Positions 22,140 to 34,320 of a DNA stretch of 64,000 nt are shown here, piece after piece (position 1 is the first letter of the stretch; the number at the start of each line of letters is the position of its first letter). The position numbers were made by a program, and so were the translations under genes. The DNA lies in assembly GCA_024500155.1 (NCBI GenBank), contig CM044868.1, positions 29,609,165 through 29,673,164 on the forward strand, given 5' to 3'. The notes below the pieces were generated by a model. That model searched no databases. It saw nothing but the letters and a program-made list of their open reading frames with translations, and was not told where the DNA came from. Origin of the DNA: Chenopodium formosanum (Eukaryota > Streptophyta > Magnoliopsida > Caryophyllales > Amaranthaceae).

Positions 22140-23560
22140 TACGCAGTGGTACATTGTATCAGTTTACTGGTAATATTACGTACCACTAAATTCTAGATGG
22201 TATATATGATATGGTTAAATGTACCATCTTAAGCCGAATGGTACAACAACAATTGTGAAACTCTATGTTCAGACACAATGTCTAGTGTATTGAGTGGTAC
22301 GTCCTTGTGTTTTGCAATCCGCTGTTCACACACTAAAGTTCAATTGATGAAAATCAGTGGACTTTACCTGTTGACACAATATGGATTCTGGGTCCAGTCA
22401 TGGTTTCATGAATCATCCCCCAATTTAGTACGGGATACTATATCACCCAATTGGAGATGGAAGATACGATCGTAAATAAATGTACAAAATTATTCAAAAT
22501 GGTACAACAATATGGGAATTCTGTATTAAGACATCATGTGAACTACATTCAACGTTACAACTCTTACCGCCATGCTTTTTTGTGTGGACATGAAAGTACA
22601 ATACATGGCTATATCTCAACCACATGAACAACTGAAGTCTCTCTATTAATACACATTGTTATTCCATAACAACAAACATTTTATCTATTACTTATTTCAT
22701 CACACAACATTCATATCTTTAATTGTCAAAACATGGAGTACAAAAATTGTCTTTCTACTCATATCACATTCAAAAACCACATGAGCAACCTACTGGTAAG
22801 TTATACTGTCAATCATTCATTCTTTTAATACCATGTCGTTTAATAATCAACATAGAGTACTTGTTTATGTTAAGCTCACGATTGTCATTGTATAGCATTC
22901 TGTAGAAAGGAGACTGGTACTCAACCGAACTGCGGAGACTGTGAGAGTAATGCGTGGGAATAGCGGTCGAGCGTGGGATGTAACTATTCATGGGCATATT
23001 GTTCTGTCTAGTAAACAAGTGATTCTTAAGGACGGATGGGATACATTTGTTACCGATACAGGAATAGTTGGGGTGAAATATTAAAGGTTTACTACGCTGC
23101 TGGTGAGGTATTTTACGTTTGCGTTTATACAGCGGAGAATCAGAAAAGGCTCCCAAATGCGGATGCACCATAGAAATAACAAAAATGTATGCGTTATTTT
23201 AACCTATGATTCTTGAATATCCTGTTTGTTTGACACCTATCAGCATATTATGTTGTTTCAATGTTTATTTTTTTTTAATAACATTATTATAAAATGTTTC
23301 AAATAAAGAGGTCACATATATGTTTGGAATAAAATGTTTTGAGTATACCCTAATTTATTCCAATGGTACGCCACATAGTAGTTAACACATATTAGTATTA
23401 CTTTTGGCGTCCAGTTATATACCACTTAAATAACAATGGTGGATTCTGTAAACTATAGGGTACCATTTAAATGATCACGGTCTAGGGTACCACAATATTT
23501 GATATTATACCACTGTATTTGTTACGATGTTATTTTTCATGTTAATTGTACCACTATATG
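22140..23560. repeat. Region of degenerate repeats carrying GGTACA/TGTACC motifs
   Basis: The block at about 22190-22290 and the block at about 22445-22545 are imperfect direct copies. Both read gatgg(t/a)..atacgat, then a tgtac motif, then atggtacaacaa, then a gtattcagaca-like stretch. A third partial copy is at 20405-20440. Further motifs occur at 23364, 23418, 23460, 23486 and 23510. Apparent frames here have no recognisable product. Confidence 0.55.
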
Positions 23561-24000
23561 TGTAATGGTGCTATGTTACATAATCTTTGGTGACTGTTTT
23601 GGGGACCAAAAGTCTTTTAAAGCATTGGATAACTTTTTTGGTTTATTGGACAAAAATAAATACTTGATTAAGACTGTTATTAGAAGGGGACCTGTATCAA
23701 AATGAACCTAAGCCTAAGCTGACCCGACTCATCTACATGTATCTTCAATTCTTTAACACACTCGTTGGTATTAAAGCTTTCCTTAGCAAAGCAATAACTT
23801 TGTTATAACGGATACATGGTATTCTTCTATTGTGGAGATACTCTCTCAATTTCTTTGTATCAAGTTTATTATGGATTGCCCTTTAACTTTATAAGGAACA
23901 TGGCACATTGGTTTCGGGTGTATTATACATAATCAAATATGACTTCACTCTAACTAAGAAGCTATGTGTGATAACAATGTATAGTCCCTAGTTAATTATG
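23561..24000. other. Spacer, nothing recognisable
   Basis: AT-rich sequence between the GGTACA-motif region and a truncated family-B LTR. I see no coding sequence and no repeat shared with the rest of the window. Confidence 0.5.
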
Positions 24001-25201
24001 GTATTAGGAAAGAAATAGGAAGCATCATAAATATTAGTTAATTCTAAACATGATACTAGGAAGCAATAAAACATCCTAACATGATACTAAGAATCAACAA
24101 ATAAATCTAAGCATGATTTCTATATTAAAATAATAATTAAAACAACTTACTTGGATGCCTCGTATCTCTTTCTAATAACCAAATACACACGTTAGTAACT
24201 TCAAGGAAAATAAAAAACATTTAAATTAAATAATTGAAATAGGGATTAGGGACCAAACCTTCAGAAATTATCAACCTTTCACGTCTAGGGCGAAGTCAAC
24301 TTCGAGCTTAGCTAGGTGTGTCTAGAACTAATGAATGAGGAATTTTGTAAGAGGGAAGGTTTAGAAAAAGAATAGAGAGAGAAAGCTTTTAGCTTTTAGA
24401 GAGAGAATAGAGAAAGATGATGGTTGTGAATGATGGAAAATGGGGAAATACGATCCCTATTTATCAAAAAAATAGCTCGCAATCAAATCAAGTCATATTA
24501 GGAATAAAATACCTCATGTCGCCAACGACAGGAGTTAGCGCTAGAGGACAAGAGCTGCGCCAAGCGACAGCTGTAAGCGTCAGGCGACAGCTTTGTCGTC
24601 TCGCGCTAAGTCAAAATTAAAACGCGCTTTGTACGCGAAATCATCTCCTTAATAAGGTTAAGCATCTAATTCCACGTTAAGCAGATTAAAATCATATTTG
24701 TGACAAATCACATACTTTATTCAAAATAAAATTCTTTGAAATATAATTATCAATCTTAATCTTATTAGAATTAAAAAGAAACTTCAAGATATTTCTAGAG
24801 GATTAAAATCAATCCTAACAACTTTAGGAATAATAATTAATAGGCCCTCCTCTAGATCATTGGGCCACATGCAAAATCATTTTGGGCCAAATATAATTTA
24901 ATCCATAACTTCCTCTTTATTCATCGGGATTAGGCTTATAATATATCGTTGGAAAGATCTTCTCGAGCTCAATCAACCTACACTATTAATGGATCCTTAT
25001 CATGGACCAAATTAAATTGGACTTGCAGATTTCATAAATAGAGTGAAAGAAGAAACATTTTTGAAAACAAAAAGAGAGATATTTTAATAAAAACATCCAC
25101 ATCACTAGACTTTCACACTTTCACTTTGTTCGATAATAAAATGACGTTAAAGGTATTCATCCCTGGGTTTGGTTTTGGGGAGACTCATTTGGATGTCTAC
25201 A
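24001..25201 (-). repeat. Truncated 3' LTR, family B
   Basis: It starts mid-LTR at gtattaggaaagaaatagg (compare 26105) and runs to gatgtctaca. About 0.8 kb is missing from its left end. It includes the GC-rich cluster at 24520-24610 with gctgcgccaagcgacagc. Confidence 0.8.
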
Positions 25202-25457
25202 AAGCCCCCACTTTGATTGAGTTTGGAGAAACGCAAGTTTCGAAAACAAAAGTCAAAATAGCGATAGGGACGGAGAATGATTCAGAACGTTCTGCAATCC
25301 TAAATCATTATTGTAACGTCGATACCTGCAAACTAGTGTTAGTTAAACAGATAAAATAGGTTAAGAAACGTGTCTCTTGCACCTTCGGCACACGTCTCTG
25401 AAATAACCAATTTCGTTGCCGCTTTTTTTGGTGACGACCTCCACAGTGCATCCCACA
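25202..25457 (-). other. Remnant interior of a deleted family-B element
   Basis: The minus strand reads the polypurine tract aaagtgggggct directly before the LTR end. The next 200 bases match the 3' end of element B's interior (36553-36790), for example ttcgaaaacaaaagtc and gattcagaacgttctg. It then jumps straight into another LTR, so the rest of the interior is gone. Confidence 0.8.
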
Positions 25458-27531
25458 CTTGAGCCCCACTGTGATCATAAAGTTAAGCATGGTGGCGTCC
25501 AAAGGGAAGGAAACTAGAGTAAAAGAGTCGCCAACAAGTTTAAGGAACTTGTAAACCGTTCACAAGGTGAAGGTTACACCCCTTAATGATCCATGAGTAC
25601 GTTAACTCCAATAGGTCTGGAACCATGACTGGAAGTTCGAGGATGAAGGTACAAATCCAACCTAAAAGAGATTGAATCTGCCCTTAAAATATGTCTCTAG
25701 CTACTTTATTCTTCTCGTATTCATGTGCGCTTTTTGACTAACATGCAATCATTAGATTAACCCTAAACCTGTTTAATCTATGTTGGTTGAATATTAATGC
25801 ACAAATGAAAATATTATTGGCGATCACTTGAATTATAATCATATCAGCCTAGATAAGATTATATTAATTATCTTATTAAGCGTGATAGAAGTACAAATTC
25901 CCTTTAAACATGCATAAAAGGCGTGATCAAGCAATAACAATAATAACATATATCAAGCAACATGATAAAAACAATCATCATCATAATCATATCAAAGCTT
26001 AATAATAATAGCAAGATCCTAGGCATGATACTAACAAGATTAATAACACCCTAGAATGTCACTAAACAATAAAGATCAATAAGCCCTAACATTATACTAA
26101 CATGATATTAGGAAAGAAATAGGAAGCATCATAATAATAATATCAGAAATATTAGTTAACCTTAAACATGATAATAGGAAGCAATAAAACATCCTAACAT
26201 GATACTAAGAATTAACAAAATAATCTAAGCATGATTTCTATATTAGAAGATCAATAAAGCAATTAAATTACTTACTTCGATGTCTCTTATCTCTTTCTAA
26301 TAACAAAATACACGCTTAAGTAACTTTAAGGAAAATATTAAACAAACAATTAAATTAAATAATTGAAATAGAGATTTGGGACCAATCCCTTAGAAATTAT
26401 AAACCTTTCACGTCTAGGACAAAGGCAATTTCAAACTTGGCTAGGTGTGTCTAGATCTAATTTATGCGGAATTTTGTAAGAGGGAAGGTTTAGAAAGAGG
26501 GAGAAAGAATAAGCTTCTAGCTTAAGGAGAGGGAAGAGAATATAATTAGATGATTGTTGATGATTGTAAAAAGTGGAGATATGACCTCTATTTATTGGAA
26601 AAACGAGTGTCGCATAATAAGAAAAGAATCCGAATTCGAATCGAAATAAAACTCGTTGGTCAGCAGTTTTTGCAAATTTTGTTTTTATCATATCTTTTGA
26701 TCTAGAAGTCCAAATAAGTCCTATAATATGTAGTTGGAAAGCTCTTGAAGTCTACTTTCCAACACAATTTGAATTAGATTAAAATATTTGTAGATAAAAA
26801 GATATGGCCGAAATAGTGGAAGGGTGTTAGTTTTGGATAGAGTTTTGTATTTCTTTCATATCTTTTTCATTATAGCTCGGAATTAGTATTATAATATATC
26901 ATTGGAAAGATAATTTCAAGATCTATACAACCATATAAAATTTGGATAAAAATTATGAGTCATGAAAAAATATATGACTATCTTTGAACATCTTTAAATT
27001 CGAATATAATTAGGATTTAAAAAAAAAGAAAGTTTGAAAAAAGGAAAGTTTTATTCAATTTCAAATTCTATGATTTTATCTTTTAAAAAAGGATAATTAA
27101 GATCTTTTAGAAACTTATGAAATTTTCTAATTAATCTTTATTAGTTTAGGAATAGGGTTAAACCTTTGGACCCTCCACATGATCACTAGTTCGTAGGTAA
27201 AATCCGGTTTGGGCCTAGTTTAGTATTTTTGCCATAACTTCCTCATTATTCATCGAAATTGTGCTTATAATATATGGTTGGAAAGGCCTTTTCAATCCCC
27301 ATCCGACTACTCCATTATTAGACCCTTATCATGGACCAATATAAACTGAAATAAAAGTTTTCATAAATAGAGTAAGAAAAGAAATATTTTTGAAAACAAA
27401 CAGAAAGATATTTTAATAAAAACATCCTCATCACTAGGATTTTCACACTTTCAATTTGTTCGATAATCAAATGACGTGAAAGGTATTCATCACTGGGTTT
27501 GGTTTTGGGGAGACACATTTGGGTGTCTACA
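25458..27531 (-). repeat. 5' LTR, family B (diverged subtype)
   Basis: It begins inside the LTR at ccccactgtgatcat, lacking about the first 40 bases, and ends gggtgtctaca. The right third (26590-27250) differs from the other copies. The GC-rich cluster is absent and a block containing cata(t/a)ctt...ataatatat.gttggaaag is present three times (about 26690, 26865, 27235). Confidence 0.8.
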
Positions 27532-27878
27532 GCTGTATAAGTTCCGCATAATTATTTATGGGGGCCATGCATCTTGTCCCAATTAAGCTTATTTTGCATT
27601 GTTTGCTTAATCTTATGCTTTGGAATTGCTTAATTATGTTTATATATTGTCTTTGAGCATTTTAAGACTTGTTTTACTCAATTTGGTGAAGAAATGAGCT
27701 AATTGCTATTGTTGAACCTCTTGAGCTCGTGAGAACAATGCGACTTGTTCTTTAGGTTTTTGCTAGCCATTCTTGTCCAATTTGTCACAATATTTGTCAT
27801 AGTATTTCAAGAAATTGTTTGATTGCTGAAAATTGCTATTTATGCATGTATTAAAAGTTTACTTTGTTTTAGTACTAT
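27532..27878. other. Spacer to the left of element C
   Basis: 347 bases with no match elsewhere in the window and no coding sequence visible. It ends with actat, which should be element C's target duplication. The right partner is outside the window. Confidence 0.5.
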
Positions 27879-28900
27879 TATAGGCATCTACTTTTGGCCT
27901 CCTATCCCGAAAGAAAGTGCAATGGTTATAAATAAAGCCATCTTCGTGTTGGATCGAAGTGAAGAATGCTTATGGATTATTGGCTAAACCGCAAAGACAC
28001 AAATAGACTAGCCTAACAAAAACAAATACAAAACAAGGACCAATTAACTAAACTCGATAATAATTAGGCTTAAGCCTTTGCTTAAGACCCAATAATGACG
28101 GATTTAGAATTGCCTAGGTTAAAATTAAAGCAGCCGCAAAAAAAATCGCGCGCATCTTAAAGAGACGCGCTGATCTGGCGAGTGCAACTAATTAAGTTGT
28201 GCGCAACACCCAGAGCAACGTCTAGAGATGCGCTCGCAAAAGATTAAGAATTTTATAAAATATAGAATGGAATCTTATCATAAAATCGCGCGTAAGACAT
28301 TTAGGGCAGCACAACTAAATCACTTGCGCTAGGATGCCGCGCGCAACTCATCTAGATGCGCGCGACACCTTTCAATGCTTAATACCCTAATTGCACCCAT
28401 TCCATATAAATTGGGGCTTAATATGAGGCTTAAAGAAAGAGAAATCAACGTCTGAAACTCTTGTGAACTTGTGCTTCCAAACCCTATTATCCTAAACACT
28501 CACCCCTCTTAATCTTTGTTACTACGGTGGAGGTTCCCAATTAAGGAGTCCATAAGTTTTCTAAATGGAGATCTAGCAAAGAAAAGTGGTAAATTCCCGA
28601 GCACTTAGATAAATCACATTTAATTTTCTTGTTTAAAAGAACTTTAATCAACAAAATAGTGTCGCTTGACCACATTAAAAGAACATTTAATTAATCGATT
28701 CCACATAGTATCTTGTGTTAAATAAGATTATAATTGAATAATTAATTGATTGATTGATCACCTAAACTAAGGCGAATCTCATTTACTTTTTCTCCTTTCA
28801 TGAATTTGAATTAAATAAAGAATAACGACTTTGCAATGTAATTCCTACGTGATTAATGGTTGTAAATAAAATCAACTAACTTAGTTTTAGGTATCACGTT
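27879..28900 (+). repeat. 5' LTR of element C (right boundary not resolved)
   Basis: It begins tataggcatctactttt, against tgtagacatctactttt in the 3' LTR, so the terminal TG has mutated to TA. A GC-rich hairpin cluster at 28140-28370 is followed by a TATA-like box (catataaattgggg, about 28403), which probably marks the U3 promoter. Only 148 bases of the 3' LTR are in the window, so the true end could lie anywhere from about 28850 to 29050, and I could not identify the primer site. Target duplication candidate on the left: actat. Confidence 0.7.
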
Positions 28901-29496
28901 GCATATATTGTTTGTTAATGAAATTGTAAAAAAGGAAGAGCTAGTAGGCCGCACTAGGGCTAGAATAGCGATTCTCCTTTAAATGGAACGTTATTTTAGT
29001 TGTCTCTTCATAATTTTGAGTCATATTCGAAGGGTAACATAAAAAAAAATCGAAAAAAAATGATGGCAAATAAAAAACGCTCGAATTTGAAAAAAAAAAT
29101 TGCGAGAAGGTGGCGCGCTCTACTCAATGAGTTGCACGACCCTAGCTAGCGCCACTGATTCGGATGCGCGCGATAGCCGTGCGCAGCTTAGTCACTTGTG
29201 CGTGCCTACTGTTACGAGCCTTTTTGATTTTTGCGAAAACAAATTGGCTCGTTCAAACAATATATTCATTGAAGAGTTGTTTAAAGGTAATGTCATCCAT
29301 TTGAATATATTTTGCGTTCTTTCTCCTTCTTTTTCTAAAACAAGCGTATCGATTTACTTATCCTTTCGTACTTATTTTCGGGCAAGTTCAAGCTTTGGAA
29401 CGAAGACTCCCGGACGCTCGCATTCTACTTTTGCCATCAAACAATCCACCCCTTTCAAACCACCTTCCCTCGACAACTAGTCCTAGTCCAACAACA
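28901..29496 (+). other. LTR end and leader of element C
   Basis: Untranslated region before gag. It holds A-rich tracts (29040-29098) and a GC-rich motif cluster at 29100-29210 (ggtggcgcgctc, gatgcgcgcgatag, gtgcgcagc). No clear TGG-starting primer site is visible. Confidence 0.5.
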
Positions 29497-30726
29497 ATGT
29501 CAATCATTGAGCAACTCTAAGAAGAGATTGCTCACTTGAGAGAAGAAAAGGCTCAAGAGGCCGAGGAAAGAAGAATTAAGAAACTTAAAAAGGCTGAAAA
29601 GAAAAATGCCAAGACCCTAGCCCTGCAACAAAAGATGGAACAATTATCTGTCAACGAAAATTTGTTGGAGAAGCTCGTTCTTCGTTCTACCATGGGGAAC
29701 AAGTAGTTTGACGCAAAAAAGTTTGCTCCTCCCTTAGGACTTGCTTTACCGGAAAAGTTAGTAGCTACGGACTTGCCAATATTTAAGGTGACCAATAATC
29801 TACAAAACCACTTAATGTGTTTTACTGGCACCATGTCATCAAAGGGAGTTGATCCTAAGCTTTATGCTTTGACTTTCCCTTTATCACTAGACCCAACCGC
29901 GAGAGAGTGGTACTATGTACTAGATCCGAAATTCAAAACAACATGGGAAGATGTAGTTTTGGCTTTCATTACCCAATATGAGAGTAACGTAGAGTTCAAA
30001 TTAACTCTACATGAACTTGAAATGCTTAAGCAAGGCGACGATGAAGGTTTCCTTGCTTTCTATGGTACATGGAGAAAAAAGGCGAATCACCTTGCCTAAA
30101 GGCCACCTGAACTCGAGTTAGTACGAAAGTTCATTGAAAATTGTCATGAAAAGTACAACAAGCATCTACGTTACCTTAGTTTAGACACTTTTCAAAAGGT
30201 CTATTTTGTGGCTACTAGGATTGAAGATGATCTTGCTAAAGAAAAAGCAAACAAACCTTATCATCATCAACCTAGGAATAACTACAAAAAGGGGAATGAT
30301 AATACGTCATTCTCTATTGATGTATTTGCGACTTCCACGCAATATAATAACAGTAATGATCCACAAAGTAGATAGACAAAAGAAAGAAATTTTACACCAT
30401 TTCCTGTGAGCTATAAAGAATTATTAGAAAAATTGAGCAAAAAAGGTCTACTTACACCAATAGGGCCAACACCACCCACTCCACCAGAAAAAAGGTACGC
30501 ATAATGGGATGGTAGTGCTTATTGTGCTTATCATAGGGGCGTTGGGCATGATACCAAACATTTCTATGTCTTAAAACACAAAGTACAAGATCTAGTAGAC
30601 GATGGGAGAATTCCCACGCCTAAACCTAACAACAATGTATCCCCACTAGGAATATTTCACATTGATGAGGACCATATGGGTAATGATATGTTAATTTTGG
30701 ACTATATCACACCCATAAACCTCTAA
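29497..30726 (+). pseudogene. gag: gag of element C, broken
   Basis: The start ATG at 29497 opens MSIIEQL, a charged coiled-coil-like stretch (REEKAQEAEERRIKK) and then the capsid core: LPIFKVTNNLQNHLMCF, YALTFPLSLDPTAREWYY, TWEDVVLAFITQYES and a LKQGDDEGFLAFYGTWRKKA segment (29773-30099). After it come RNFTPFPVSYKELLEKLSKK and a nucleocapsid-like YCAYHRGVGHDTKHFYVLK (about 30512-30568). The last Cys of that zinc knuckle is Phe. In-frame stops occur at codon 8, before the capsid core, after KANHLA, after the Lys/Asn-rich linker and before the knuckle. The frame closes with TAA at 30724. Capsid architecture and the single FTP...GP module are of Tat type. Confidence 0.85.
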
Positions 30727-31770
30727 CCACAACACTCATAGGGGAAACTAATGAAGTGTGTGGGTTATGGGACGACGACTTTCAAGACTTATATGTCTCG
30801 AAGTATGACGCCGTCCCACCTCCATCTTGTTTCCAAAGTGAAACAAATTGAGCGCCTGATTGAGATCATTTCTTGGGTAAGTCACAAGACTTATCGAATC
30901 TCTCCTTGGATGAACAATGGCATCAAGAACAACTCATGGAAAATCTTGAAATGAAGGCACATTCAAAGTCTCTAGAAGAACGTTGGTTCACGAGTCCTAC
31001 AACTAACCCTAACGAAATAGATCATCTAACTCGTTCTGGGCGAGTTTACCAAGTACTAGCAAATGGATCTTCGACCACACAAAATAAAACTCAAGGAAAA
31101 GTACAAAAACCAATACCACCTCCACTTGAGGTGGAAGATCCATTGGTCAAACAACTTTGCCAATACAAGGCGAATGTTAGCATTTGGGATCTCCTAAGTA
31201 CTTCTAAAGAACATAGGAATTCTCTTATGAACACTCTAACGGCTTTGTCTGTAAGCACAGATACAACCCCCCAGGATCTCGTTAGCTTGATTTCTAGCGA
31301 AAAATCCGACAAATCAATCATTTTCACTAATGATGATTTGCCTTTAAAAGACACTACCCAGAACAATGTATTATACTTAACTGTGCAGTGCAAAGGGTAC
31401 AATATCCCTCTCACTTTAGTAGACAATGGGTCTTCTGTAAACGTGTGCCCATTATGAACTGCAAAATATCTAGGCCTTATTCCAAAAAAAGATTTTCATT
31501 CAACAACACAAAGCATTAGGGCCTATGACAATTCGAGGAGATCGGTGTGTGGAGCTGTTAAGCTGCCAGTCACCACAGGCCCAATTCAAAAGATGGTTGA
31601 ATTCCATGTCATGGATATTAAACCCACATTCAACCTTCTACTTGGACTTCCTTAGATACATGAGCTTAGTGCAATACCATCCTCACTTCATCAAATGATT
31701 AGGTTGAACTATTAAGGGCTTCCTATGACTATACATGCTTCTCCTCTCAAAATAGCTATAAATGACTAAT
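30727..31770 (+). pseudogene. Retropepsin-like protease region of element C, broken
   Basis: The longest frame (30873-31457) carries the LTRSGRVYQ box common in Tat polyproteins. It then carries YNIPLTLVDNGSSVNVCPL, whose DNGSS is the Tat version of the DTG/DSG active site. A stop follows immediately. The frame can then be followed through AKYLGLIPKKDFHSTTQSIR, KLPVTTGP and DIKPTFNLLLGLP, the flap and C-terminal ILG-like motif of the retropepsin fold (to about 31655). Further stops come at IHE and before the linker frame. It should process the Gag-Pol precursor but is not functional here. Confidence 0.8.
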
Positions 31771-31808
31771 CACTTCTAGAAATAAACCATGATAATGATG
31801 AAGAGGAC

Positions 31809-32513
31809 ATGTGGGGATTAGCCACTGAGCCAATCTGCACAATCAAAATGGAAGAGAGCCTTGAAGAATCATTCAAGCTTGATCCATATTCCACCTGGAT
31901 AGTAAACAACATCTTGTTTAAGAGTAGTTACTTTCCTAGGATGCCTTTGGGAATAGCAATGAAGAAATCTCTTTTTTTTCCTATCATAAAGAAAAGTCTC
32001 CCTTTTGGATTAAGATACAAACAAACGAAGGATGAACTAGAGTCTCACGATGCTAAAAACAAAGAACATAGAAACAATAATAAAAAGAGGATAATCACTT
32101 TGCTCCCATCTTACCAACAAACCCTTAATGGACAATTCATTTGGGAGGGAGAAAATTACCCTTGCTATGACTTTCTGAAACAATTAGTTCTGGGAGGAAT
32201 CAAGAAGCCTAGATTTGAGATATTTCATGATTTTTACTTCTTGAATGACGATCTCAAAATTTTTGAATCAAAACACCCAACCCTAGGGTGCTATGATAGG
32301 CAAGCATTCAACTTGCTATTTGGACAAGAGCAAAACCATGTTGCTACCATGACTAATCAAAATGCCATCCAAGATGAAGCTTTTGACCCAACCTCGTTGA
32401 TCACCCCTTCTAATGAAACCTTTGATCATAGATGGAGGAAATCTTTTAAGTGGACTAATCATAAAGGTGACAAGCTGGAGATCGTCACAGGAGAAGGGAA
32501 GATGTTCGAATAA
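31809..32513 (+). pseudogene. Protease-RT linker ORF of element C
   Basis: An open frame of 234 codons between protease and RT. It contains MPLGIAMKKSLFFPIIKK, LPSYQQTLNGQFIWEGENYP and KKPRFEIFHDFYFLN. I recognise no catalytic domain. Long linkers at this place are usual in Ogre-like polyproteins. The continuation (32514-32850) shifts frame and has two or three stops before the RT frame starts at about 32818. Confidence 0.6.
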
Positions 32514-32817
32514 TCGAATGATGAGTTTAGCTTATACTTTAAGGAAGCTGAAAATTTGAGCCTTGTGGCTATTATTTAGTCTTTATTTTCTAGTTCTAAG
32601 GACGAAGATCCCAAAAATGATTCTTTTCTTAATGTACTCTCTTTTTAATTCAATAATATGAGCTCTATTTCCGAGTATATGCCTTCTCACGAATCTTTTG
32701 AATGCTATAACAATCAATCTAATGAAGATGATAATATTAATAAATTGGTTGAACTAATGAATGAACGAGAACAAAAGAACCCTATAATTAAAGAAACTTA
32801 AACAGTCAATATAGGGA

Positions 32818-33735
32818 CTAATGAAAACAAAAGAGAAGTTAAAATTGGCTTAACTTTGAATCTGGAAGAGCAATCGATTCTTATATCGACGCTCAAAGAA
32901 TTCGAAGACGTGTTCGCTTGGTCATACAAGGACATGCCTGGAATAGATAGGGAAATTGCGGAACATACCATTCCCTTGAACCCTACCTCTAAACCCGTAA
33001 AACAAAAACTTCGACGAATGAAACCTGATGTTTCTTTGAAAATAAAAGAAGAAGTTCAAAAGCAATTAGACGCAGGTTTCATTCGCGTATGTAATTACCC
33101 AGAATAGGTAGCGAACATCGTCCCAGTCCCTAAAAAGGATAGACGAGTTCGCATGTGTGTCGACTTTAGGGACCTTAACAAGGCTACCCCTAAAGACGAA
33201 TTTCCTCTACCTCATATTGATATATTGGTAAATAACACGGCTGAACCTACGATGTTATCCTTTATGAAAGGATACGCCGGTTACAACCAAATCCTAACGG
33301 AAAAAGAAGATGAAGAAAAGGCATGATTTTGCACCCCTTGGTGTACATATTGCTACACAGTCATGCCATTTGGTCTAAAAAATGCAAGAGCTATGTACCA
33401 AAGAACTGCTAAGATTCTCTTGCATGATATGATGCATAAAGAAATAGAAGTGTATGTGGATGATATGATTGTAAAGTCCAAAGATAGAATGGGATACATA
33501 AAAGCTTTACGCAAATTTTTCACTCGCATAAAAAAATATAAAATGCGATTGAATCCACAAAAATGCGCCTTCAGAGTAACTTCTAGTAAGTTACTCGGAT
33601 ACGTAGTAAGCACACGTGGTATTGAGATCGATCCCTCTAAAATAAAGGCAATCGTTTATATGCCTCCCCCTCAAACAGAAAAAGAAATTAGGTGATTTCT
33701 TGACAAACTACAATACATTAGTTGGTTTATCAACA
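32818..33735 (+). pseudogene. Reverse transcriptase domain of element C, broken
   Basis: It opens with the Tat-type lead FEDVFAWSYKDMPGID, then HTIPLNPTSKPVKQKLRR. A stop at 33105 falls in NYPE-stop-VANIVPV, where a Trp codon is expected. Next come VPKKDRRVRMCVDFRDLNKA and ATPKDEFPLPHIDILV. A stop falls before FCTPW, then MPFGLKNARAMYQR. The active-site box YVDD is at 33453-33464 within EVYVDDMIVKS. LNPQKCAF and LLGYVVSTRGIEIDP complete the palm/thumb. All catalytic-core motifs are readable, but in-frame stops (33105, near 33324, 33693) disable it. This domain copies element RNA into DNA. Confidence 0.92.
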
Positions 33736-33737
33736 AA

Positions 33738-34320
33738 TTGACTATGACTTGTGAGTCAATATTCAAAAAATTTAAAAAACAAGAAAAACATAAATGGGAC
33801 GATCAATGCCAAAGGACCATTGAGAAAATTAAATATTATCTCAAAAGTCCACCAATTTTAGCACCACCAGTACCCAAACTACCTCTTAGGCTATACATCA
33901 TTGTTACAGACACGACCACAGGTGCCATGCTAGCACAAGAGGTAGAAAAAGTCGAGCGTGCAATATAATACATAAGTAAGAAATTCATTCAATATGAAAC
34001 AAAATATAGCACCTTGGAAAAAACAAGTTTAGCATTAGTGTGGGCAACTAAAAAATTACGACATTATATGATACCACTCACTTCTCATGTGATTTCTCAA
34101 CGAATTTCGATAAAGTATTTTTTTGAACAACCACCTATACAAGGAAGAATATCAAAGTGGTTGCTGATGTTGGACAAATTTGAATTAAAATATATTCCTG
34201 AAAAATCAATAAAAGGAAAAGTAATTACCGATTTTCTAGCCCAACATCCTATTCAAACAAGTCATGCAGAAACTACTCATCTTCCGGATGAAGAGATTTT
34301 CATGATGCAAAATGACAAGT
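33738..34320 (+). pseudogene. RNase H (LTR-type) domain of element C, broken
   Basis: It follows RT directly. The frame shows LYIIVTDTTTGAMLAQE, the first catalytic Asp region. After one stop at 33967 come YISKKFIQYETKYSTLEK, ALVWATKKLRHYM and a C-terminal ISKWLLMLDKFELKYIPEKS...DFLAQHP. These are the standard blocks of the RT-linked RNase H of Ty3/gypsy elements. TGA at 34320 closes the second part. It joins the aRH domain that follows. Confidence 0.88.
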
